64,000 nucleotides of DNA from Prado023 sp963753075 (GTDB lineage: Bacteria; Actinomycetota; Actinomycetes; S36-B12; CAIYMF01). The stretch is from positions 1,302,001 through 1,366,000 of the forward strand of contig CAVWAR010000017.1 of assembly GCA_963753075.1 (NCBI GenBank), written 5' to 3'. Position 1 is the stretch's first letter. Every line of letters starts with the position of its first letter. The translations under genes were made by a program, and so were the position numbers. This document shows, one piece after another, positions 1 through 8,832 of this stretch. Below the pieces are notes generated by a model. It had not been told where the DNA came from and made no database searches. It worked only from the letters and a program-made list of their open reading frames with translations.

Positions 1-642
1 ACCGAGCGCTTCGACGGGCTCATCATCACGGGCGCCCCAGTCGAGCTGATGGAGTTCGAGGACGTCGACTACTGGGACGAGCTCGTCGGGATCATGCAGT
101 GGGCTGACGAGCACGTCTTCTCCACGCTCGCGATCTGCTGGGGCGCCCAGGCTGAGCTCTACCACCACTACGGCATCGGCAAGCACACCGTGGACGAGAA
201 GGTCTTCGGGGTCTTCACCCACGTGGTGACCGACCCCAAGAACAAGATCACGCGCGGCTTCGACGAGGTGTTCCTCGCCCCGCACTCCCGGCACACCACA
301 GTCAGCGTCGAGGACGTCGAGGCCGAGCCCGACCTCGAGCTGCTCGCAGTCTCACCGGAAGCCGGGGTGTACCTGGCTGCGTCCCGCGATGGCCGACGCG
401 TGTTCGTCACCGGGCACGCGGAGTACGACGCCGACACCTTGGACAACGAGTACCGCCGCGACCTCGCCGCCGGGCTTCCGATCAAGATGCCGGCGAACTA
501 CTACCGCAACGACGACCCGGATCAGCTGCCGGTGGTCGGCTGGCGCGCCCACGGCGACCTGCTGTTCACCAACTGGCTGAACTACTGCGTCTACCAGGAG
601 ACCCCGTACGACCTGCACGAGCTCGGCGCCCGGGATCACTGA
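1..642 (+). CDS. metA: Homoserine O-acyltransferase (MetA family), 3' part
   Basis: The open frame runs from the first base, so the N-terminus lies outside the window. The enzyme acylates homoserine (succinyl or acetyl donor) in methionine synthesis. Visible family signatures are TGAPVE, FMEFEDVDYW-like (here LMEFEDVDYWDE), AICWGAQA with the catalytic Cys codon at 136-138, and GHAEYD with the catalytic His at 415-417 and Glu at 421-423. The end EXPYDLHEL-like tail is also normal for the family. The acyl donor cannot be decided from this part alone. It stands upstream of a sulfur-handling flavoprotein on the same strand, but 138 bases separate them, so cotranscription is uncertain. Confidence 0.93.
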   Translation, partial: TERFDGLIITGAPVELMEFEDVDYWDELVGIMQWADEHVFSTLAICWGAQAELYHHYGIGKHTVDEKVFGVFTHVVTDPKNKITRGFDEVFLAPHSRHTTVSVEDVEAEPDLELLAVSPEAGVYLAASRDGRRVFVTGHAEYDADTLDNEYRRDLAAGLPIKMPANYYRNDDPDQLPVVGWRAHGDLLFTNWLNYCVYQETPYDLHELGARDH

Positions 643-780
643 CCCGGTCGTTCGACCTGGTAGCGCGACCCAGCACGCGAGCCGGCAGTTCGACCCGGCC
701 CGGCGCCTCCCCCACGGGCGAAACCCCTGCCACCCTGACTACCGTCGTTGTCCCGGGGACGGACGAGGACGGGAGTGGTC

Positions 781-3294
781 ATGAAGCTGGTCGTGGTCGG
801 AGGAGTGGCAGCAGGAGCATCGGTTGCGGCAAGGACCCGGCGCCTCGACGAGTTCGCCGAGATCATCGTGTTCGAGAAGTCGGGCAACGTCTCGTTCGCG
901 AACTGCGGCCTGCCGTACCACATCGGCGAGATCATCAAGGACCGATCGAGGCTGCTGCTGCAGACCCCGGAGAGCCTGCGCGAGTCGCTGGACATCGACG
1001 TCCGGGTCTCCACCGAGGTGACCTCCATCGACCCCGAGGCGCACACCGTCACAGTCCGGAACCTGGTCACGGGCGAGGAGTACACCGAGACGTGGGACAA
1101 GCTCGCGCTCTGCCCCGGATCCTCGCCGGTCCGTCCCCCACTGCCGGGTATCGACAACCCGGACGTGATGGTCCTGCGCAACATCGAGGACATGGACCAG
1201 ATCAAGGCGAAGGTCGATGCCATCGTGGCCGACCCGAGTGCCGTCAAGCACGCCGTGGTGATCGGGGCGGGCTACATCGGCCTGGAGATGGCCGAGAACC
1301 TGCACGACCGCGGGCTGGCCGTCGAGATCGTGGAGATGGCCGACCAGATCATGCCGCCATTGGACAGGGAGCTCTCCATCCCGATGGAGAACTACCTGCG
1401 CGCGCACGGCATCGCACTGCACCTGTCGACCGCCGCCGCCGCCTTCACGAACTCCAGGGACGGTCAGCTCACCGTCGAGTTGACCAGTGGCCGGTTCCTC
1501 AAGACCTCCCTGGTGATCATGTCGGCGGGCGTGCGACCCAACACGCAGCTGGCCGTCGATGCCGGGATCGAGCTCGGGCCCGGGGGTGGCATCAAGGTCG
1601 ACAACCGCATGCTGACCTCGCACCCCGAGATCTGGGCCGCGGGCGACGTCGTCGAGGTCGAGAACACCGTGCTCGGCGGACCGGCGATCATCCCCTTGGC
1701 CGGCCCGGCGAACCGTGAGGCCCGGGTCGCCGCGGAGTCCATATGTGGGCGGGACACCGTCTACGAGTCCACGCAGGGCACATCCATAGTCAAGGTGTTC
1801 GACATGGTTGCCGGGGGGACCGGCGCCACCGAGAAGCAGCTCAGGGCCGCCGGGATCCCCTTCCTGCGCGCCCACGTCCATCCGTCCGGACATGCCGGGT
1901 ACTACCCCGGTACGGCCCAGATGGACATCAAGTGCCTGTTCTCGCCGGACGATGGGAAGATCCTCGGTGCACAGATCACCGGTTTCGACGGTGTGGACAA
2001 GCGCCTGGACGTGCTGGCCACCGCGATCCGGCTCGGCGCCACGGTGGAGGACCTCGAGAAGCTCGAGCTGGCCTACGCGCCACCGTTCGGCTCGGCCAAG
2101 GACCCGGTCAACATGGTCGGCTTCGTGGCCTCGAACATCCTCAGCGGGGACCTCGATCCGTGGTACTCGACCGACTACCCGGAGAACTGCGCCGGTGCCC
2201 GGATCATCGACGTGCGCGGCCCCAGCGAGTACGACATCTGGCACATCCCGAGTGCGGAGAACGTGCCCCTGGGCACGCTGCGGGCAGCCCAGGCCGACTG
2301 GGACCGGGACACACCGATCCGGTTGTACTGCGCCGTCGGGTTCCGCAGCTACCTGGCCCACCGGATCCTGGTGCAGCGGGGGTTCACCGATGTGAAGATG
2401 CTTGTCGGCGGCAGCCAGACGTTCCGCGCGTGGCACGCGGTGGCCCCCGACGACGTACCCGACCCTCTGATCCCGATGACGTCCTACGCCGAGGAGGAGT
2501 CACTGCGCGGGGCCGGAGCACTCCCGGAGGCCGAGGTGATCGGCACCGGGATCGAGATCGATCTGGACTGCACGGGCTTGGCCTGCCCCGGTCCGATCAT
2601 GGCGCTGCAGTCCAAGATGGCCGAGCTCAACCCGGGCGACGACGTCATCGCCCACGTCTCAGACATCGGGTTCCGCCTCGACGCCCCTGCGTGGGCTGCC
2701 AAGAACGGCCACGACGTGCTTGACCTGAAGCCCGAGGGCCCGGGGATCGTCGCGCGCATCCGCAAGGGCGGTGCGGTCGCCACCGGGGGCGGCGCGACGC
2801 TCAACCCCGTTGCCGCACGATTGAAGGACAAGAAGTCCTTCGTGGTGTTCTCCGGGGACTTCGACAAGGTCCTGGCCGGGTTCATCATCGCCAACGGCGC
2901 TGTTGCCATGGGAGACGAGGTCTCGATGTTCTTCACGTTCTGGGGGCTGAACGCCCTGCGGCGCCCGGACGCCCCACAGGCGGACAAGCCGTTCATGGAT
3001 CAGGCGTTCGCGCGGATGATGCCGGCCGGCCCGGACCAGATGAAGCTGTCGCAGCTGAACATGCTGGGCGGCGGAACAGCGATGATCAAGAAGATCATGC
3101 GCGACAACAAGGTGCCGAGCCTTCCGGAGCTGATCAAGTCAGCTCAGGACGGCGGAGTGCGTCTCGTTGCCTGCACCATGACGATGGAACTGCTCGGCCT
3201 GACCGAGGAGGAGCTCATCGACGGTGTGGAGCTGGGCGGCGTCGCGATGTTCCTGGGTGAGGCCAACGAGTCGAACACCAACCTGTTCATCTGA
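781..3294 (+). CDS. CoA-disulfide reductase-type flavoprotein fused to rhodanese, TusA and DsrE-like domains
   Basis: The 837-residue protein has four domains. Residues 1-450 are a pyridine-nucleotide disulfide reductase with an N-terminal FAD site (VVVGGVAAGAS), the CoADR/NPSR single-cysteine motif SFANCGLPY (Cys42) and a second NAD(P)H site (VVIGAGYIGLE). Residues about 465-575 are a rhodanese with loop CAVGFRS (Cys517). Residues about 588-665 are TusA-like with the CPGP motif (Cys602). Residues about 680-837 are DsrE/DsrF-like (FVVFSGDFDKVLAGFI). Families with these domains reduce CoA persulfide/disulfide and pass sulfane sulfur between cysteines, so a role in persulfide or polysulfide detoxification is inferred. 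The ATG at 781 is chosen because GGGAG lies 5 nt upstream; a TTG at 748 would add 11 unconserved residues. A TACCGT -10-like hexamer is at 740-745. Confidence 0.93.
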   Translation: MKLVVVGGVAAGASVAARTRRLDEFAEIIVFEKSGNVSFANCGLPYHIGEIIKDRSRLLLQTPESLRESLDIDVRVSTEVTSIDPEAHTVTVRNLVTGEEYTETWDKLALCPGSSPVRPPLPGIDNPDVMVLRNIEDMDQIKAKVDAIVADPSAVKHAVVIGAGYIGLEMAENLHDRGLAVEIVEMADQIMPPLDRELSIPMENYLRAHGIALHLSTAAAAFTNSRDGQLTVELTSGRFLKTSLVIMSAGVRPNTQLAVDAGIELGPGGGIKVDNRMLTSHPEIWAAGDVVEVENTVLGGPAIIPLAGPANREARVAAESICGRDTVYESTQGTSIVKVFDMVAGGTGATEKQLRAAGIPFLRAHVHPSGHAGYYPGTAQMDIKCLFSPDDGKILGAQITGFDGVDKRLDVLATAIRLGATVEDLEKLELAYAPPFGSAKDPVNMVGFVASNILSGDLDPWYSTDYPENCAGARIIDVRGPSEYDIWHIPSAENVPLGTLRAAQADWDRDTPIRLYCAVGFRSYLAHRILVQRGFTDVKMLVGGSQTFRAWHAVAPDDVPDPLIPMTSYAEEESLRGAGALPEAEVIGTGIEIDLDCTGLACPGPIMALQSKMAELNPGDDVIAHVSDIGFRLDAPAWAAKNGHDVLDLKPEGPGIVARIRKGGAVATGGGATLNPVAARLKDKKSFVVFSGDFDKVLAGFIIANGAVAMGDEVSMFFTFWGLNALRRPDAPQADKPFMDQAFARMMPAGPDQMKLSQLNMLGGGTAMIKKIMRDNKVPSLPELIKSAQDGGVRLVACTMTMELLGLTEEELIDGVELGGVAMFLGEANESNTNLFI

Positions 3295-3295
3295 C

Positions 3296-3310
3296 GCGGG
3301 CGCAGCCCGC
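3296..3310. terminator. Short GC hairpin between convergent genes
   Basis: GCGGGC-GCA-GCCCGC, a perfect 6-bp stem with a 3-nt loop, fills almost the whole gap between the convergent stops at 3294 and 3311. There is no T-tract. It may act in both directions. Confidence 0.4.
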
Positions 3311-4411
3311 TCAGTGCGCCCAGATCGAGCCGGACCGGATGCCGAGGAGCGTCCGGGTCGCGACGTAGGTCCACAGCACGACCAGCACCCCCGTTGCTGC
3401 CCAGCCGATGCCGGTCAGCAACCCCGAGTCCCAGGCCCGGGCGATCACGATGGTGGCGATCGTCCACGCGGCCAGCGGGAAGGTGAAGCCCCACCAGGAC
3501 AGGGAGAAGGGCAACGTCGCGTAGCCACGCTGGAGCACCACCAGGGCGCTGACCATCCACCAGAGGCCGAAGCCCCACATCATGGTGGCCACCGGCAGCA
3601 TGCTCGTCACGAGCGAGGCTTCGGCGACGCCCGCAGCCACCGAGGCCTGCGACAGGCGAACGATGTCCAATCCAATGAGGCCTGCCGGGCCCATGCCGAT
3701 GAACAGTGTGGGGGCCAACCCCACCGGAGGCAGCGGGTGGCTGACGCTGCGCACGAACAGTGTCGCGGTGACCACCAGGTACAGCACGGCGCCAATGCCC
3801 AGGAAGGCCCAGGCAACAGCGAGCAGGTCGGCAGCCGCACTCGGGTGGGCGGCGATGATCGGCAGGAGCGCCAACGGGACGATGATCGTCACGACCGGCG
3901 GTACGAACCACGCGCCGGACATCTGCGCCAGGGCTGGATCGTTGGAGGTGAAGACCTCCCCGAGGAACTCCCACCCGATCAGCAGCGCCAGCAGCGCGCC
4001 GAGGACCGTCAGGACGACAACAGCGGGCTCGATCAGCGCCTCCGGGAGGAACCCCGGCCCCACCTTGCCGATCGCCACCGCCACCGTGAGCAGGGCGCCG
4101 GCCGCCGTCGCCGTCATCCCACCCTTGATCGGGTGGCGCAGGTCGGCTCGTGCCTGGGTCGGGTACCGAATCCATCGCGCGGCGGTCGCGCCGAGAACCA
4201 GGGCCCCCATGATCACCGCGACGACAAGGAGGATCCGGGCGGCTGCCTGCGTCACATGCGCTGCTGACGTCCCCTCGCCAGCCGCGAGCAGGGCCACCGA
4301 CAGGGCGGACGTGCCCATCACCGAGGCACCCCAACTCGGCGCGAACGTGCTCAGGTCGAACGCACCCCGGGTTGCGAGCTGCGCGGCGGGTGCGGAATCG
4401 CTGGTGGTCAT
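3311..4411 (-). CDS. TDT-family (TehA/SLAC1-like) integral membrane transporter
   Basis: The 366-residue protein has about ten hydrophobic segments and the TDT fold pattern (FAPSWGASVMGT near the N-terminus, PPVVTIIVPLALLPI, FIGMGPAGLIGLD, LVTSMLPVATMMWGFGLWWM). The family includes tellurite-resistance TehA, malate transporters and the sulfite exporter Ssu1. The start ATG has AAGGAG 4 nt upstream. The gene is convergent with the CoADR-rhodanese-TusA-DsrE gene, and its promoter overlaps a CsoR/CstR-like palindrome. Export of sulfite or a related sulfur anion is therefore a reasonable inference, but the substrate is not readable from sequence. Confidence 0.82.
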   Translation of the reverse strand: MTTSDSAPAAQLATRGAFDLSTFAPSWGASVMGTSALSVALLAAGEGTSAAHVTQAAARILLVVAVIMGALVLGATAARWIRYPTQARADLRHPIKGGMTATAAGALLTVAVAIGKVGPGFLPEALIEPAVVVLTVLGALLALLIGWEFLGEVFTSNDPALAQMSGAWFVPPVVTIIVPLALLPIIAAHPSAAADLLAVAWAFLGIGAVLYLVVTATLFVRSVSHPLPPVGLAPTLFIGMGPAGLIGLDIVRLSQASVAAGVAEASLVTSMLPVATMMWGFGLWWMVSALVVLQRGYATLPFSLSWWGFTFPLAAWTIATIVIARAWDSGLLTGIGWAATGVLVVLWTYVATRTLLGIRSGSIWAH

Positions 4412-4446
4412 GGTGCTCCTTCGGACCGGGCTTCTGCCAGAACGGC

Positions 4447-4465
4447 AGTATACCCCCCCGGGTAT
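4447..4465 (-). promoter_or_regulatory. TDT transporter promoter with CsoR/CstR-like operator
   Basis: On the minus strand a -10 hexamer TATACT (4452 to 4447) overlaps the pseudo-palindrome ATACCC-CCCC-GGGTAT (4450-4465). C-rich TACCC...GGGTA palindromes are typical operators of the CsoR/RcnR repressor family, including the persulfide sensor CstR. The position over the -10 fits repression. No csoR-like gene is present in the window. Confidence 0.6.
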
Positions 4466-4480
4466 TCACCACGAATATCG

Positions 4481-4513
4481 GCACCCGGCGTGAGCCCTCG
4501 AATCAGGGGGCCC
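4481..4513. repeat. Copy A of a 17-nt dispersed repeat followed by a G-run
   Basis: GCACCCGGCGTGAGCCC at 4481-4497 recurs exactly at 14432-14448. Both copies are followed within a few bases by a run of five G. Copy A overlaps the 3' end of the lipoprotein gene at 4503. Confidence 0.4.
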
Positions 4514-5081
4514 GGACGCCCTTCGGGGTGATGACCCACCAGAGCCCGCCGTGCGTGGCGACGTTGTGGCAGCGCACCTCACCGGGCAGTTCGTCGGCGT
4601 AGTAGTAGAGGGGGTGGCCGTTGTAGGTGACCTGTGTCGTGCCATCCGAGCGCTGCGTGGTCCCGAGCTTCTTCGCAGAGACCCTGCCGGCAGCCACTGG
4701 GCCGCCGTCCGTGAGCACGGGGGGCCAGTCTTCCGCGCAGTCGCCGTAGCAGCGGGGCTTCGCCGACTTCTCGCGCTCCCAGATGTAGATCGCCTGACCG
4801 TCGTCGTTGAAGAGCATCTGCCCGTAGTTGCTGCCGGCACTGCTGATCACGATGCCTGTGTCCGGGGACTCCTCCTGTTCCGGATCGGGCGAGCCGCTGG
4901 CCGGCTGGGACGACGGGTCCGAAGGCTGGGTCTCAACCGCAGCCGGCGGCTGTGCGGGGGCCGACGCCGTCGAGGCCGTGGCGACCGAGGACTCGCTGCC
5001 CGCACAACCGGACAGGCATACCGCAAGTACGACCCCGACCCCAGCGACGGCCGCATACCCGCGGTTCGCAGCCATCATCAT
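4503..5081 (-). CDS. Secreted lipoprotein, COG4315-like (Yx(FWY)xxD repeats)
   Basis: The predicted product is about 192 residues. It has an N-terminal signal peptide ending in the lipobox LSGCAG, then an Ala/Ser/Pro-rich linker, then a domain with GQMLFNDDGQAIYIWE and TYNGHPLYYYADE. These are the paired Y-x-W/Y-xx-D-type motifs of the COG4315 (lipoprotein with conserved Yx(FWY)xxD motif) family. Two cysteines (PRCYGDCAEDWPP) and a final WWVITPKG are also usual. Function is unknown in the family. Three consecutive ATG codons (5081, 5078, 5075) begin the signal peptide, and none has a clear ribosome binding site. An extension to 5120 is open but would push the signal peptide inward. Confidence 0.8.
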   Translation of the reverse strand: MMMAANRGYAAVAGVGVVLAVCLSGCAGSESSVATASTASAPAQPPAAVETQPSDPSSQPASGSPDPEQEESPDTGIVISSAGSNYGQMLFNDDGQAIYIWEREKSAKPRCYGDCAEDWPPVLTDGGPVAAGRVSAKKLGTTQRSDGTTQVTYNGHPLYYYADELPGEVRCHNVATHGGLWWVITPKGVRAP

Positions 5082-5182
5082 GCGGCAATCAGGCCACGAG
5101 ACTGGAGCGCCGTCAAGCACCCGCCAGGAAGCATGGGACCAGTTCGGGTTGCCGCCCGACTGACTCCTGCGGCGATGAGGCG

Positions 5183-5188
5183 TAGCGT
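5183..5188 (+). promoter_or_regulatory. Leaderless -10 (TAGCGT)
   Basis: TAGCGT ends 6 nt before the ATG at 5195, so transcription should start at or next to the initiation codon. No Shine-Dalgarno sequence is present. Confidence 0.5.
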
Positions 5189-5194
5189 CCCGAT

Positions 5195-5911
5195 ATGGAT
5201 ATTCGCGGATTCGATGCCGTCCTGTTCGACCTCGACGGCGTGCTCACTCCAACGGCCGATGTCCACATGCGCGCGTGGAACCGGATGTTCACAGGCTACT
5301 TCGTCGAGAACGGTGTCGAGCCTCCGTACACGGACGAGGACTACTTCGCGTACGTCGACGGCAAGCCCCGCTACGACGGCGTCCGCTCCGCGCTCGCCTC
5401 CCGGGGCGTCGTGCTCCCCGAGGGCGACCCCACCGATGCGCCTGGAGCCGAGACGGTGTGCGGCCTCGGCAACATGAAGAACACGGCGTTCAACGAGGTG
5501 CTCCTGGAGGAGGGCGTCGAGCCGTACCCGGGCAGCGTCGCCCTCCTGGACCAGCTCGTGGCACACGGCACCGCCGTCGCCATCGTCTCGAGCTCGCGCA
5601 ACGCGGTCCCGGTGCTGGAAGCCGCACGGCTCGCGGATCGGTTCGCGGTCATCGTCGACGGCGTGGTTGCGATCGATCAGGGGCTGGCCGGCAAGCCGTC
5701 CGCCGAGATGTTCCAGTACGCCGCGCGTGAGCTTGGTGTCCCGGCGGATCGAGCGGTCGTGGTCGAGGATGCTGTCTCCGGGGTCGCGGCGGGCCGGGCC
5801 GGCGACTTCGGCCTCGTCGTGGGCGTGGATCGGGGCGCCGGTGCACAGACGCTTCTCGACGCCGGTGCCGACCTGGTGGTGAGCGATCTCGCAGAGTTGC
5901 TGTCGCCATGA
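5195..5911 (+). CDS. HAD-family beta-phosphoglucomutase
   Basis: The 238-residue protein has the HAD nucleophile motif FDLDGVLT (Asp12, Asp14), a helical cap that includes DGKPRYDGV, motif II SSS (VSSSRN), the motif III Lys in AGKPS, and motif IV EDAVSGVAAG. It is predicted to convert beta-glucose-1-phosphate to glucose-6-phosphate. Its stop overlaps the start of a GH65 phosphorylase gene (ATGA, 4 nt), the usual pairing in which the phosphorylase releases beta-glucose-1-phosphate. The start is supported by a leaderless -10 at 5183-5188. Confidence 0.9.
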   Translation: MDIRGFDAVLFDLDGVLTPTADVHMRAWNRMFTGYFVENGVEPPYTDEDYFAYVDGKPRYDGVRSALASRGVVLPEGDPTDAPGAETVCGLGNMKNTAFNEVLLEEGVEPYPGSVALLDQLVAHGTAVAIVSSSRNAVPVLEAARLADRFAVIVDGVVAIDQGLAGKPSAEMFQYAARELGVPADRAVVVEDAVSGVAAGRAGDFGLVVGVDRGAGAQTLLDAGADLVVSDLAELLSP

Positions 5912-8433
5912 GTGGGCCAAAGCTGAGGATGGGTGGCAGCGGCTTCCCCCCGGGGCAGGGGCCTGAGTACCTCGATCGAACGCGCTTCCCGGCCGACCCG
6001 TGGCGTCTGACGGAAACGGTCTACAGCGACGAGGACCTTGGGAAGACCGAGACCCTCTTCGCCGTCGGCAACGGCTACCTGGGCCTGCGCGGGAACGTCG
6101 AGGAGGGCCGCGACAGCCACAGCCACGGGACCTTCCTCAACGGCTTTCACGAGACCTGGCCGATCCACCACGCCGAGGAGGCCTTCGGTTTCGCGCGGGT
6201 GGGTCAGACGATCGTCAACGCCCCCGACGCCAAGGTCATGCGGCTCTATGTCGACGGGGAACCGCTGCTCCTGTCGGTGGCTGACCTCATCTCCTACGAG
6301 CGAACCCTTGACTTCGCCGGAGGCGTGCTCACCCGGGACGTTCTGTGGCGAACCCCGGCGGGCAATCGGGTGCACGTGCGCTCGCGGCGGATGGTGTCCT
6401 TCCTCGACCGCCACCTCGCGGTCATGACGTTCGAGGTGACCGTCCTCGACAGCCCGGCACCCGTGGCCATCTCCTCCCAGATCATCAACCGCCAGGACGG
6501 CCTCGACGAGTACCGCACGAAGGCCTCACGCGACGGCGGCATCGCGGACCCGCGCAAGGCGGAGGCGTTCAACCGGCGCGTGCTGCAGCCCGACATCTCA
6601 TCGCAGAGCGGGGACCGGACGGTCCTGGGCTACACATGTACGAACTCGGGGATGAGCATCGCCGTCGCAGCCGACGACACGATCAGCACCGAGTGCGAGG
6701 TGGAGCACCTGGGCGAGGTCAAGCCCGACTTCGCCAAGCAGGAGTTCCGGATCGAGGCGGAACCCGGCAAGAAGATCACCCTGACCAAGGCGGTCAGCTA
6801 CCACACCTCGCGCAATGTGCCGCCCCGCGAGCTCGCGAGCCGCTGCCGGCGCACCCTGGATCGGGTGCTGTCCGACGGGGTCGACGAGCAGTTCGTGGAG
6901 CAGCGCGACTGGCTCACGAACTTCTGGGCCCGCTCCGACGTCGAGGTGGAGGGCCAGCCGGAGTTGCAGCAGGCCATCCGGTGGAACCTGTTCCAGCTCG
7001 CCCAAGCCGTGGCGCGCGCGGAGGGCTACGGCATCCCGGCCAAGGGCGTGACTGCCCAGGGATACGGCGGCCACTACTTCTGGGACACGGAGATCTACGT
7101 CGTCCCCTTCTTCGTCTACACCTCACCGCTCTACGCCCGCAACGCGTTGCGGTTCAGGTACACGATGCTCCCCGCCGCCCGGCGTCGGGCTCAGGACCTC
7201 ACGCAGGACGGGGCCCTGTTCCCCTGGCGGACCATCAACGGTGAGGAGGCGTCGGCCTACTACGCGGCGGGCACTGCGCAGTACCACATCGATGCGGACA
7301 TCGCCTTCGCCGTGAGCAAGTACGTCAACACCACCGGCGACGAGGAGTTCATGGCTCGGGAGGGCATCGACATCCTCGTCGAGACGGCGCGGATGTGGGC
7401 CGACCTGGGGTTCTGGCGGGGGAACGGCACGGAGGAGTCGTTCCAGATCCACGGGGTCACCGGCCCGGATGAGTACACGACCGTCGTGAACGACAACCTG
7501 TACACGAACGTCATGGCGCGCTTCAACCTGCGCACGGCAGCCCGCGCGGTCCGCGAGCTCGAGGTGAGCAGCCCGCAGGACTACGTGCGCATGGTGACCC
7601 GGCTCGCCCTGACGGCCGACGAGGTGGCGGAGTGGGTCCACGCCGCCGACGCGATGACGATCCCGTGGGACGAGACTCTGGGCATCCACCCGCAGGATGC
7701 GCAGTTCTGCGAGCGGGAGGTGTGGGACCTCCCGCGCACGCCGCCGGAGCTGCGGCCACTCCTCCTGCACTTCCACCCCCTGGTCATCTACCGATTCCAG
7801 GTGCTCAAGCAGGCGGACGTGGTCCTGGCACTGTTCCTCGAGGGTCACCACTTCACCCCTGAGGAGAAGCGGGCCGACTTCGAGTACTACGACGGGATCA
7901 CCACGGGTGACTCGACCCTGTCCGGCGTCGTCCAGTCGATCATCGCAGCAGAGGTTGGCTACCACGAGCTCGCGCTGCGCTACTTCTACGGCGGTCTGTT
8001 CGTGGACCTTGCCGACCTGCACAACAACACATCGGACGGCGTGCACGTGGCCTCGGCCGGTGGGGTGTGGAGTGCCCTTGTCCACGGCTTCGGCGGGATG
8101 CGGGACCACTTCGGCGAGGTCACCTTCGACCCGCGGCTGCCCGCCGACTGGAGGTCCCTGACCTTCCGCCTGACCGTGAAGGACACGCGCCTGCGCGTCA
8201 GCCTGCGCCCGGACTCGATCGACTTCGAGGTCGAGGCTGGGCCGGGTGCGACCGTGAAGGTGCGGGGCGAGCCGGTCGAGATCACGAGCGCCGCCCCGGT
8301 GAGCGTGGCACTCGCGGACCAGGGACCCCGGATCGACGGTGCGCCGGAGCCGAGGGCGCTCCGGGACACGGCGCGGGCCGACGGCACGGTCATCTCGGCA
8401 TCGGTGCCGCACATCACCGGTCGGAACAGGTAG
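5908..8433 (+). CDS. Glycoside hydrolase family 65 disaccharide phosphorylase
   Basis: The 841-residue protein has normal GH65 length and order: an N-terminal beta-sandwich (FAVGNGYLGLRGN), a linker, an (alpha/alpha)6 barrel and a C-terminal beta domain. The general acid Glu is in the TGPDEY motif (Glu522), and the phosphate-site region reads LKQADVVLALFL. Members phosphorolyse trehalose, maltose, kojibiose or nigerose with inversion, giving beta-glucose-1-phosphate. Overlap with the upstream beta-phosphoglucomutase supports catabolism of an alpha-glucosyl disaccharide in the cytoplasm. Which disaccharide cannot be told from motifs alone. Confidence 0.92.
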   Translation: MSGPKLRMGGSGFPPGQGPEYLDRTRFPADPWRLTETVYSDEDLGKTETLFAVGNGYLGLRGNVEEGRDSHSHGTFLNGFHETWPIHHAEEAFGFARVGQTIVNAPDAKVMRLYVDGEPLLLSVADLISYERTLDFAGGVLTRDVLWRTPAGNRVHVRSRRMVSFLDRHLAVMTFEVTVLDSPAPVAISSQIINRQDGLDEYRTKASRDGGIADPRKAEAFNRRVLQPDISSQSGDRTVLGYTCTNSGMSIAVAADDTISTECEVEHLGEVKPDFAKQEFRIEAEPGKKITLTKAVSYHTSRNVPPRELASRCRRTLDRVLSDGVDEQFVEQRDWLTNFWARSDVEVEGQPELQQAIRWNLFQLAQAVARAEGYGIPAKGVTAQGYGGHYFWDTEIYVVPFFVYTSPLYARNALRFRYTMLPAARRRAQDLTQDGALFPWRTINGEEASAYYAAGTAQYHIDADIAFAVSKYVNTTGDEEFMAREGIDILVETARMWADLGFWRGNGTEESFQIHGVTGPDEYTTVVNDNLYTNVMARFNLRTAARAVRELEVSSPQDYVRMVTRLALTADEVAEWVHAADAMTIPWDETLGIHPQDAQFCEREVWDLPRTPPELRPLLLHFHPLVIYRFQVLKQADVVLALFLEGHHFTPEEKRADFEYYDGITTGDSTLSGVVQSIIAAEVGYHELALRYFYGGLFVDLADLHNNTSDGVHVASAGGVWSALVHGFGGMRDHFGEVTFDPRLPADWRSLTFRLTVKDTRLRVSLRPDSIDFEVEAGPGATVKVRGEPVEITSAAPVSVALADQGPRIDGAPEPRALRDTARADGTVISASVPHITGRNR

Positions 8434-8454
8434 CGCCAACGGATGGGGCACCCT

Positions 8455-8796
8455 ATGAGCAGCTCGACCAACGACGAGCCATCCCCCGAGACTGGCCCGG
8501 CACCGGAACCTCACGTCCCGCTCTCGAGGTACGTGGCCCCTCCCCCACTGCCGACCGGCAGGTCAATGGCCTCGATGGTCTTGGGCATCCTGGGACTGGT
8601 GCTCTACATCGTGCTCTTCTTCGGCGTGCTCCTCGCCATCCCCGCTCTGGTCCTTGGATTCATGGCCCTGCGCGACTGCAAGAGAGGTGTGGCCGGCGGT
8701 CGGGACATGGCGATCGTCGGGCTGGCGACAAGCCAGATCACCATCGCGCTGGCCGTTCTCACCGGGCTTGCCGCGGTCGCCGGGGGCAGCTCCTGA
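8455..8796 (+). CDS. Small DUF4190-like membrane protein
   Basis: The 113-residue protein has a Pro-rich cytoplasmic N-terminus (VPLSRYVAPPPLPTGR), then two hydrophobic segments (MASMVLGILGLVLYIVLFFG and ATSQITIALAVLTGLAAV). They are separated by a short loop with ALRDCKRGVAGGRDMAI, the layout of DUF4190-type proteins. The ATG at 8455 is preferred over 8443 because GGATGGGG lies just upstream of it. The protein follows the GH65 gene by 21 nt and may share its transcript. Function unknown. Confidence 0.72.
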   Translation: MSSSTNDEPSPETGPAPEPHVPLSRYVAPPPLPTGRSMASMVLGILGLVLYIVLFFGVLLAIPALVLGFMALRDCKRGVAGGRDMAIVGLATSQITIALAVLTGLAAVAGGSS

Positions 8797-8832
8797 AGCG
8801 TCGGCAGGGAGCCTTCGCGGCACCCACCACCC

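Noticed and set aside
739..2436. Long open frame antisense to the CoADR fusion gene
   Set aside because: Opposite strand of a gene with strong domain evidence; the translation is rich in His/Arg/Gly with no motif. It is an effect of high GC.
5908..8433. Naming the GH65 enzyme as trehalose or maltose phosphorylase
   Set aside because: Motifs visible by eye do not separate the substrate groups.
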